Below, piece by piece: positions 1 to 8,397 of a stretch of DNA of 18,490 bases; position 1 is the stretch's first letter, and each line of letters opens with the position of its first letter. A program made the position numbers and the translations under genes. The notes beneath the pieces are model-generated. The model ran no database searches and was not told the origin of the DNA. It saw nothing but the letters and a program-made list of their open reading frames with translations. The DNA is from Tieghemiomyces parasiticus (Eukaryota; Kickxellomycota; Dimargaritomycetes; Dimargaritales; Dimargaritaceae). The stretch covers positions 1-18,490 of the forward strand of contig JANBPT010000940.1 in the NCBI GenBank assembly GCA_027575765.1. The letters are read 5' to 3'.

Positions 1-103
1 TCTTAGGTTTCATCTGAAACACTGTGATCTGAGACCTCCCGCTTAAAATTCTCAAAATAATTGGAGGCACCTGTACCCCCATTATGCCGATAAGGCCAAA
101 TTC

Positions 104-477
104 CTACTCAAAGAAGGGCCCTGTTACAGCCGTACCAACCGTCTTGATGTACCTGAACTCGTAGCTTTTGGCTAAGGTGTGATCCAAGCCTAAGGTGGCA
201 CCGGGTCCCCTCTCCAGTGCCCATAGTCCCGGCTCCCGGGTTTGATGCATGGCCTGTAGACGTTGGTCCAAGTCGCACCACCTGTGGAAATGTTAGCCCA
301 TGTAGAGTAACCGGTCGCTTCGGTGAGACCTTTCCAGTAATCAATAGCAAAGCATCCACTTGGATCGCACTGGTTGCCAGTGAGGTTGTAGGGAGCCAAG
401 TGGTCGATGGACCTGTACAGCTCCACTGGGCTGCTCAGGGTGCTAAGCATGGTGGAAGGAGGGAGGAAGTGCGGCAT
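104..477 (-). pseudogene. Decayed or intron-broken secreted-protein-like fragment
   Basis: Two frames on the minus strand look protein-like but do not join. The first runs from 477 (or from the ATG at 450, which has a good CCACC context) to a TAG at 190-192. It contains NLTGNQCDPSGCFAIDYWKG and a W-rich stretch. The second, shifted frame contains LAKSYEFRYIKTVGTAVTG followed by PFFE and a TAG at 104-106. The pattern (IDxWKG, then W, then a paired Cys, then SYEFRY and GPFFE) resembles the beta-sandwich of fungal Kre9/Knh1 or Ser-Thr-rich GPI-anchored proteins, but I recognise this only loosely. No signal peptide is visible. A frameshift near 195-235 would explain the break. An intron is possible, because CTAAC followed by TTTCCACAG occurs in the same strand. 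I cannot tell a pseudogene from a misread split gene. Confidence 0.3.
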
Positions 478-2136
478 GTCGGAGACTAGCCGTCCTATCG
501 GCCAGATAAAGGTTTCCTAATACTGGGTCTAGATTATGTCCCCATCAAGTTTATCAATGTTGTTCGACCACCAGCCTGAATGACTGGTGGCCTACAAGGG
601 CCGCTTTTAGTCCGTACGATAATGACATAGCGACTCGTAAAGAGTGGAACGGCAAGATGGGGCAGTGTGTAATGTGTCAGATAGTCCAGCATTAACATTC
701 CCGACCTTGCGAATGCAGAACTCGACTAGGGCCTATGTATTGCGCCTGGTAAGTGTGGGCCAGCTGAGTGCTAAACTATTAGAGTTTGGGTACTTTAGAT
801 CAATTAAGATTAGAACTGCGCAGTGAAGTTTAGCTTTTCAGATACATAATTGCCTGTACTAAAGAACCCGTCAGTGCTAACACTGAAAAAGTAAATCTCC
901 CTTTGGCACCCAGGTATAACTGTTGTTCAGTCTTCAGCGAGTTTAATAACACATTTACTCTCCAGCGATTAAACGATTCATCGCAGTTCTCACGATTCTT
1001 TATTTAGGTTGGGTTAGGGAAAGCGACGTTATATTTAGTTTTATGAATCACGCCACCCCTGGATTAGGAAAGGAAAGGAAAGGCAACGGGGCCATTTAGG
1101 TGTGAGTTATTAGTAGCTTCCGAAACAATAGGTAGCTATTGCAGCACATGATATCCCGCAAAAGGGCTAGGGCTACCCAACCGACAGATACGATATTCTT
1201 GACGGGGAATGGAAAGCGGAAGACATGGTCGGATCCGATAATCTCTTCCTTCGCCCACCGCTAGGGATGCAACCTAAAGATGCTGATAACTCGACTTGCT
1301 CATGGGATACTCATTTCCGTAGCCCCCCCCTCTAATCAAGTGACACGTTCCTTGGGGCCGGTGACTAAATAGCATATGTACGACAAGCACGGCTAGCGTA
1401 TCCTACCACGGCCCGCTTTTGACTACCCCGGGCCGTGGCTTTGGCGATTAGAAATACCGACTTCGAGGTAGTGCAGGCCTTACGTCTACCAACTCCGCAT
1501 TATGTGTCTCATAAAGACGTTTCTCCCCCCGTGTTTTTTGATCACCGCTTTATTGACTATTTCTTATTCTATTTAAGTAATTCCACCGGCCGCCATCCTA
1601 TTTTCGCTTTATCACTAGTTGTTTTTTTCAATTTCCATGTCCTCTTGTTAGTTCTGTCACATGTGGCATTAAACGATCAAACGAGGCGCTCCCCACTCGC
1701 CATTCATCTCTCCTCACCTATACCCGAATCAGTTAACCCGTCCAAGTACCACCATACCTAGGATAACTCCATTCAGGTGCCATGAGAACACCCACAGCGT
1801 GCCTTTAGTGGCTCGATATCTCTTAATTCACACTTCACACACACACCCTCAGCCGTTGGCTAATAAACACCCGGCTCTAAGCTGCCCCACTTCATCAATC
1901 CCCGCCCTATTTGGAACCATCACAGTGGTTGCCGGGGTCGAAGGCCGCCGGAACTTGCATAAAGAAGCGTCACAATGGAATGAAGTACCTAGATTCCCAA
2001 TAAAAGCTGGAGGATGATTCTAATTGGGAACGTCGGGTAACCACGGTCCCGCCTTGTAAAATGGAGATATGCAATCAAAGGAGGATTGACAATATGCCAG
2101 GACCCCCAGCGATGCAGCCATAGGCTACGAACTTCA
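478..2136. other. Intergenic, no convincing gene
   Basis: The open frames here are short, lack recognisable motifs and mostly begin at non-ATG codons. Visible structure is limited to an (AGGAA)-type run at 1066-1083, a run of eight C at 1323-1330 and generally AT-rich sequence. The right end includes the upstream region of the small gene that begins at 2268. Confidence 0.5.
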
Positions 2137-2143
2137 TATAAAT
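2137..2143 (+). promoter_or_regulatory. TATA box of the small two-exon gene
   Basis: TATAAAT lies about 125 bases upstream of the ATG at 2268 and is followed by a C-rich leader. The same spacing is seen for the Gag-like and secreted-protein genes in this window, which supports the start choice at 2268. Confidence 0.5.
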
Positions 2144-2267
2144 TGAACGGACCAGCGCTGCCAAAGCAATTGAAATTTATACTCAACTCCCCAGGCCACT
2201 CTCCCCCTAGCACCCCATCGCCACCGCCACCAACGTCGACTTTGTCAAGCCTCGCCCACCACTCACT

Positions 2268-2768
2268 ATGCCTCCAATGTACGACTCGTGCAACCACATG
2301 GTGGTGATGGCTAAGGATGCTACATTTGAACATCTTCGCCTAAACCGTAAGTAACTGTACCCTCGACATAAGCGGCCGAAGTTCGTTAGATCCTAGTTAC
2401 CAGTATACGTATAAGAATACCGATTAACACTATGTACCGTCGTGCTCCTGGCCGTTCTATGTCCTCGCCTCTCAGATATACTTTTTTTTCGTATAGGCAT
2501 ACGTTGCTGGAAGGTAGAAATCGGCCATCTGGACCCCGTCAAAGAGCGATTCACCCTGATAAATGGCGTGAAAGATGAACAAGGCGTCCCGATTGGCGTG
2601 CGCTTCAAGTTTTCGTCCGTTAAGATCCTAGGCATGGAGCCGATTATGGACCGTCTGCCCGTTGATGTGGTACATATCTACGAAGAGAAATACAGAGAGT
2701 GGTATAACCGTTCGGTGGAAAAGGGTAGCTTGAAACCTCGTCCCTACGGTCTCCGGATTGCCGACTAG
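2268..2768 (+). CDS. Small two-exon protein of unknown function, possibly Sm/LSm-like
   Basis: Two exons are proposed: 2268-2346 and 2497-2768, giving about 116 residues. The intron has a consensus donor (GTAAGT) and an acceptor after a run of T (TTCGTATAG). It splits an Arg codon and keeps the frame open to a TAG. The start ATG has a TATA box about 125 bases upstream. The body contains WKVEIGHLDPVKERFTLING, then IGVRFKFSSVKILGMEPI, then a charged helix with EEKYREWYNRS and a Pro-rich end. Alternating short strands with DP and LING turns recall the Sm-like fold of Gemin6 or the EXD1 N-terminal domain; this is a weak resemblance by eye, not an identification. Codon choice and the clean splice make a real gene likely. 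No signal peptide or membrane segment is visible. Confidence 0.6.
2347..2496 (+). other. Intron of the small two-exon gene
   Basis: A GTAAGT donor follows the codon pair CTA AAC plus one base. The acceptor AG is preceded by CTTTTTTTTCGTAT. Splicing joins C with GC to make an Arg codon and continues the frame. The best branch-like sequence (ATTAAC near 2420) is rather far from the acceptor. Confidence 0.6.
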
Positions 2769-5001
2769 TGCCAAGCGCTTTACTAGTGAGTGGTTCTAGG
2801 AACCAATACATCACAATTACTCGTTCCACACTTTATAGTCCGTAAGATTCGTCGATATAAAGTATCGGTTTGGAAAGCGCACCGATCCTTACCTATTTCA
2901 GCCTTAGTATCGTTGTTGCCCTTCTACTAATTCCTTTTTTCTCTCATCTTTCTAGTCATCGTTGAGTTTAGTCATCTGACATCACTATCATTGCCCTTTC
3001 CCCATTAGTCACCGTGGTTTCCTCTTTTCCCGCTCTGTTTCAACATTTCCCTTTTTATCATCTGACCAGATACACTTGCTGAGGCTCCTAAACCCCCCCC
3101 CCCAAAAAAAAAAAATTATCTTACGAAACATAAAGTCCCATCTCGACGGTAACATTACCACTGCAACATATTGCATACGTTTGAATGAAGTGTATGGGGT
3201 GGTACATATGCTCTTGTTTTGGGATGGATAAAGATAGTGGTCGTTTAAATTCACTGCACTAGACACTGCTTCCAACAAAAGGCAGTTTTCAATCGATTAC
3301 TCGATTCGTTAGTTGTAACAATGCTCCAGGACATACTGTGTAGGCACTAGGAGATATCCGATATCCTGGATGCTTCAACATGTCTGATGCCGTAGCCTAA
3401 AACCCTCTCCCCCTGTTCCGTACCCCAAGTGAGGCCAGCCGACTGCCTTTAATTTCTCCGGCGGTATCGCCCAGCCTTGGTGGCTGCCCTTTATAATTAC
3501 TGCTTTATGGAAGGTCTAGCTTCCTATCCCCACGGTGGCCCCGCCGGTCCATCACCTTCATTACCCAAGCCGGATGCCGCCTTCGCTTCCTTTTAGGTAC
3601 TTTTTTTTCTTCATTCTTTTTCCGATCGCTACCTACTCGTCTCTCCATTTCCTGCCGGCGCCCGGCCCCGCCGCGACCTGTCGTCCTGGATCCCCTAGTC
3701 CAAGTTTAGTAGTTACGATGAACGATGCTGGTCATTGTTATTCCAATATAAAAGTCCCTATGATCGCTATTTAATATAACAACAGTCATCGCCCAATCTA
3801 CAACCCACAACCCCTAGTTTAAGCTAAAACACCTGTTCGTTTTATTTAGTAAGTATACACCTACCACAACCGTGCTTTGGGAGGGGATGAATTTCAATGA
3901 TTACAAGTGGAGTGCGCCCTAAACAGAGTATGTAACGGCGAGGTTTGTGAAAGGGAATCCGAAAATTCCCTCGGGCGGCGCCTCAGGGTGAATAGAGAAG
4001 AGGACGAAGGGCAATGCGCACGCCCCTCCACTGTCGGCCTTCGCCTTGAGCTAATTCCCGTTCCGCGACCTCTGCCTGGTCGCACCCGAATGGCACCCGC
4101 TGATGGGATGGATTGCATACCGGCACTGCAACGAAGCGCACACCACGCCGCATGCGACAGCCTCTAGTGGCATCACCAACAGCACATCCCATCGATAAAC
4201 GCAATGTCCTGATATATATGTATATTTACTGCTTACCGCCATACTCCATCGCCCACACGAAGCCCCTGCTACAACAGCAGCCCGCCACGCTTCTACCCTC
4301 GCGTCTAACACCCTGCCACCCTCTACCCAGTCCCCATTCCTCGGCATCTTGGCTGCGTCGCCCGTTTCGCACAACTCGGCGATTTTTCATTGCCATTTCG
4401 ACCAGCTGCCCCGACCGCACCTTTTCGGGTATCTCAAGCCCCGTTACTAAGTAAGAATTCGAAGGTCTGGCACCATCCCTCGGCCCATGGCAATTCTAGC
4501 AAGGAGTGTTGGTGGCCCGTGAAGCGGTGTGCCTGAAACGCCGGAAACCAATGAACGGCGAAAAGGTGGGGATAAAGTTAGTAGAGTGGACCATGTAACA
4601 CCAAGCGTCAATAGGCATCGCAAAAGCGTGGATAAGGTGAATAAAGAGTGTCGAATAGCACAGGGGCCGATAGTTAAAAGGCCGCGGATAATGTGTACAG
4701 GAGAGTAAATGCCGCGCGTTACCAGCTGTGCTGGGGCAAGACCTAGGGTTTCCGCATCACTTTTATCGTTTGTTGCCGTCCCACTGGATGCTTGCCTTAT
4801 AGGGCTTGCCAATGTGAACAAGTAACTTATGCTTTGACAGGTCAAGCAAGGCTAAGCTTGAAATATCACTCGGATACCAAGACTGCCAGTACCATGCGGC
4901 CGACCCCCCCCCGTTATCATGTGTCGGTTTTCCCGGTATAGGCTGGGGCGTGAGCGTGGGGTACGGCAGTGCCAGTCGTAGGTAGTTCACGGCCCTCTTC
5001 C
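2769..5001. other. Long intergenic stretch with homopolymers and GATA-type sites
   Basis: No gene is supported over 2.2 kb. Open frames are short and low-complexity. The stretch holds an 11-C run joined to a 12-A run (3093-3115), a 9-C run (4904-4912), an isolated donor-like GTAAGTATA at about 3849, and three GGATAA motifs at 4570, 4630 and 4686. The right third is probably the upstream region of the Gag-like gene. Confidence 0.45.
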
Positions 5002-5008
5002 TATATAA
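5002..5008 (+). promoter_or_regulatory. TATA box of the Gag-like gene
   Basis: TATATAA stands 127 bases upstream of the ATG at 5135, a distance that fits a start site near 5035 and a leader of about 100 bases. Its presence suggests that the Gag-like frame has an ordinary cellular promoter rather than an LTR; I see no LTR-like terminal repeats nearby. Confidence 0.5.
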
Positions 5009-5134
5009 CGGAGGGTAGCCGCCTGTCATTGAAGTCAAGCCCTATTTGGTGTGTTACACTCTCCTGTTTGATTTGTTCTTCGGCCCTCTTTTACGTCTAC
5101 TGTCTGACATAATCCGCACCTGTTAACGTCCACC

Positions 5135-6166
5135 ATGAAGCAACAAGACCGCGACCTCCAATCCATTATGGATCAGCTGGGGGCGATTGAAACCTATGTC
5201 AAGTCCGCCGGCAGGCCAAGTGAGCCGGAGAAGCGGGTCCTCCACCGCCTCACCAGTGTTCGTGGCCGAGTCGCCTCGCTGCACCGTATTGTCACGCAGG
5301 CCAATGACGTTGACCAGAAAAGGACCAAGGACCCCCAGGACATACGGCCAAACCCGGCCGCAACCCAGCCTACGGGGACCACCCGTACGAACCTCTCCGA
5401 TTCCCTTTCGATCAGCAGCGAGTGGGAGACAGTGCGTCCCCCGGGACAGGCCGCCAACGCCTCCGCCAATGAAGGGGTTACAAGGCCGGGCACCCAATGT
5501 GCGGTTAGGGCCACCGATGATGGCGGGGAGTCTGTCTCAACAGCAAGGGGTAGGAACGCAGGCACTCCGGAGGTCGACGGGGCGACCGTTGCTCCGTTGC
5601 CCGCCCTGGCGCTTGCGACGGGGGAGTCCCTATCTACCGACACACAGCCGTCCACCTGCCAGGCACACCCTAAGTACTGCCCTGAGTTCCCCAAGCTCGA
5701 GTCCAATGATGGGTTTGCAGTAGAGTTTTGGTTCGACCGCTACGAGCGGGTGGCTGCCCACTACGGTTGGGACGATTGTACCATGTGCGAAGCTGCACCG
5801 CAGTACCTTACCCCGTCGCTGGCCACCTTGTGTCAGTTGCAGGACGTACCCGTAACCAACTGGACAGACTTCAAGTCGGCTCTGCGTACGGTGATCTGGG
5901 GACCAGACATACGCCGGACTATTTCCAAACGCCTCTATTATTGCAGAGGTGAACCAACCTACAAATGTAATGATGATCGTGACAACCAAGGTGAACCAGT
6001 CCTCGGCTTGTACATCAGGCTCCGCTACTGCCTGAAAAATCGTTGGATCACGGAGAACGATGCTATCCAATTTCTTCATCAGCGGCTGACTTCATACGAC
6101 AGACTTGTTAAGCATACTAGCTTCGCTACCCTTGCGGATTACTACACCGGCTGGAAGGCCATTTAG
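5135..6166 (+). CDS. Stand-alone Ty3/Gypsy-type Gag-like protein
   Basis: This 343-residue protein starts at an ATG in a CCACC context. Residues 1-60 form a charged, probably coiled-coil segment. Residues 60-178 are low-complexity, rich in Pro, Thr and Ala. Residues 180-343 match the retrotransposon Gag capsid layout: PxFPKLES start, FWFDRYERVAAHYGWDD, W-TDFKSALR, then YIRLRYCL, then E-DAIQFLHQRL and a closing TLADYY helix. In the family this part assembles the capsid. The usual C-terminal CCHC zinc knuckle is absent, and I recognise no protease, reverse transcriptase or integrase in the next 1.6 kb. It may be a domesticated gag gene or the remnant of an element. An odd 14-residue insert at about 272-285 is flanked by a DNA repeat. 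An alternative end is possible through an intron with an acceptor at CTTAG (6222), but no good donor was found. Confidence 0.75.
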   Translation: MKQQDRDLQSIMDQLGAIETYVKSAGRPSEPEKRVLHRLTSVRGRVASLHRIVTQANDVDQKRTKDPQDIRPNPAATQPTGTTRTNLSDSLSISSEWETVRPPGQAANASANEGVTRPGTQCAVRATDDGGESVSTARGRNAGTPEVDGATVAPLPALALATGESLSTDTQPSTCQAHPKYCPEFPKLESNDGFAVEFWFDRYERVAAHYGWDDCTMCEAAPQYLTPSLATLCQLQDVPVTNWTDFKSALRTVIWGPDIRRTISKRLYYCRGEPTYKCNDDRDNQGEPVLGLYIRLRYCLKNRWITENDAIQFLHQRLTSYDRLVKHTSFATLADYYTGWKAI

Positions 6167-7794
6167 GCACCCACTTATCCACCTATATCCAATGATCATC
6201 TTATTGTGCTCCCCTTCTTAGGCCGTGCTACCTGTATCACTGCTCATAAACCTTCTGACCCTTACATCAACCAATGACAGCGGCACTGCAGCCAATCCTC
6301 AAGGCGCAAGCACGCACCAAATCCTTACCAGCCCAACACTCGTGTCCGCCGCAGCAGACCACGGGGGGTTTGAAGTGGCCCCGGGCAGCCTGTCCGTCGA
6401 TTTCTTTTAATTAGAAGCAATTTACCGAAGCTCTGACCATACCCTAATCGGATGTACACCTGCCAGCTGGCGACCGTCGATTGCAGAGGCGTGCTTGTTG
6501 GGAGTCGAAAAGTGGAAGTACGTCGTACCGCATTATCCACCGCGCTATGACGGTACTTCTAGTGTCACTTGGTGGTCATTGCTGTGCGGATAATGATGTC
6601 ATCATGCGCGTTTCCCCCGACCCCCGTAACCAAGCGGTCCAGGCGTAACGAGAAGGAACCCCCGCTTATACTACAACAGTCATGTGACCGGCTCCCCCCT
6701 TTTATCAGCCACTGCTACGTGACTCCTGAGGAGCATAGGGGCTGCATCGGCGTGACGCAGCCAGTAGAGTGTCATACCGGTGGGTCATTCAAGGGGTGTG
6801 CAAGTGAGCGAGCCGACGTTAAAATTATGGATAACCCGACGATCAGATAAGAGCGAATGTGAGGTTTATATTCAATAGAATACCTGGAATTGGCCAGGTC
6901 ATTAGGAACAGGCGACCGCATGTTGGAGAAGGCAGAGCGCTGTACTGACGATGACACCGGACGCAGTGAGGGCGGGTAGGGGTAGGGGGACGGTCTACAA
7001 GGAAGGCTGCCCCTAGACGCCCACTCAAGGTTCCCAAGGTCGACTTCCGCACGCCCCCTCCCTCTTGGGGGGCAGCGACGACAGTTGATTTTGGCCCTTA
7101 GGTCGAGCCGGTCCTTTGGCGGGTTAGGTGACCGGTTGTTTGCGACGACGAGTCGCGGGAGTGGTGGATCGACTCACAACAAAGTAGCGGCACCCCGTCA
7201 CAGACCATATTTCGCTTGACCGAGCACGGCCGCGCTGTCTCTTCTGCGAGTGACTGTGGCGACGGAACGCGGTTGGCTGGCCGGAGGGAGATTGGCCAAC
7301 CCCAAGGCGCTAGAGGCCGGGGAGTGGACATGGTGCAGGGAGTCGGTCGCTGCCCGGGTCGGAATGCACGAGACTAGGGCAAACTATCCGTCATAAAGGA
7401 AAGGAGCGGTGGCTGGCCATTCGTCAGGGGCTCGCCTGGGTCGCTGGCCTTAGTGCCTCGACACGGGCACTGCGCTGCGACCCGGACCCGGTAGCATGGA
7501 GCCCAGAACGGTGGCGGGGCCGTGCTGTGCGAGGGTACAAATGCACGTCTGCCCCCCCCCCTGCCGTCGACCCCGCAGCGCTCAATCGTATCGGCCGACC
7601 CTCGCGTTTCACATTACCCCAGCATCTCTTTCCCCGTTCCCCCCGCCAGGCCACCGCTATTGTTCGAGCCACCGCACCCCGCAGCCCTAGGCGTTCCGCA
7701 CACGTGCCGGCGTCCCACGTCCCCAGCAGGGCCGAGCCCATTAACCGACCCGGTGGCCTGTTCTTGTCCTGTACCGCCCACCTGACCGATCGCC
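6167..7794. other. Intergenic between Gag-like gene and transporter
   Basis: No gene is supported. Frames after the Gag stop show no protease, reverse transcriptase or zinc-knuckle motifs. Composition changes along the stretch: it is mixed up to about 6800, G-rich on the plus strand around 6950-7450, then C-rich from 7540 with a 10-C run at 7552-7561. The C-rich end is probably the promoter and leader region of the transporter. Confidence 0.45.
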
Positions 7795-8397
7795 TTGGTA
7801 CAGCGCTTCTGGCCAGGCTGCGCTAGTTTGCCTTGTCGCCGCCATCTCTCTTGTCATTCCGTGCGGTACCCTCCCTGGTACGCGGCCCGTGCAGGACGTA
7901 GCTGCGTTGTTTCTCCACCACCGCGTCGCTGCCCACAGCCCTCTGTCCCTCCCCCGCCGCTATACAAACTCCGACCGCTATATCGCACCTTCAGCATTGC
8001 CGGCCCGTGTGCCTCCTCCCCCAGCCAGCCAGCCGCTGCACAGCCGGCCCTCCGCTTGAATCTCGAGCCGTGGCCTTCCGCAGAGAACGCAGCTCTGAAA
8101 CCCGCCTTCTCTTCCGCCGCGTCTATGCCCAGTACCGCTTACCACTCCCTCCATTTCGGCCTTGCTATTCTGCCCTCTCCCCATCTGCACCCGGTGGCCG
8201 TATCCCCTAGTCTTTTGTCTTGGCATTCCCCCGCCTCTTTCCGCCGGTTGACAGTCCGGCTCTCTCCAACCTCCCCTGCCAAGTCGTCCTCATTCGCTCC
8301 GATTGATAGCCTTCACACCCTTCCAGCGTCCGCTAAGGCTACTACGATAGCCTCTCCTCCGTCCGCATCCTGCCAGTCCTCTGTACATTGCCTACAT

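Noticed and set aside
3093..3115. C11-A12 tract as a retroposon poly(A) tail
   Set aside because: No target-site duplication or element body was found next to it; it fits better with the general poly-C runs.
3507..3596. A 29-codon ATG frame rich in Pro, Gly and Ser after a TTATAA sequence
   Set aside because: It is short, has no signal peptide, processing site or recognisable motif, and lies in low-complexity C-rich sequence; chance explains it.
4447..4845. A 132-codon minus-strand frame
   Set aside because: It is Leu/Thr/Ser-rich without motifs or a supported promoter, and it overlaps the degenerate GGATAA repeats.
6225..6850. Possible Gag C-terminus, zinc knuckle or protease after the Gag stop
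   Set aside because: No CCHC spacing, D-T/S-G protease triad or reverse transcriptase motif was found in any frame, and no convincing donor supports splicing into 6223.
7795..8397. Transporter start at 7795
   Set aside because: The codon there is TTG; the N-terminal part is low-complexity and precedes the likely TATA region.
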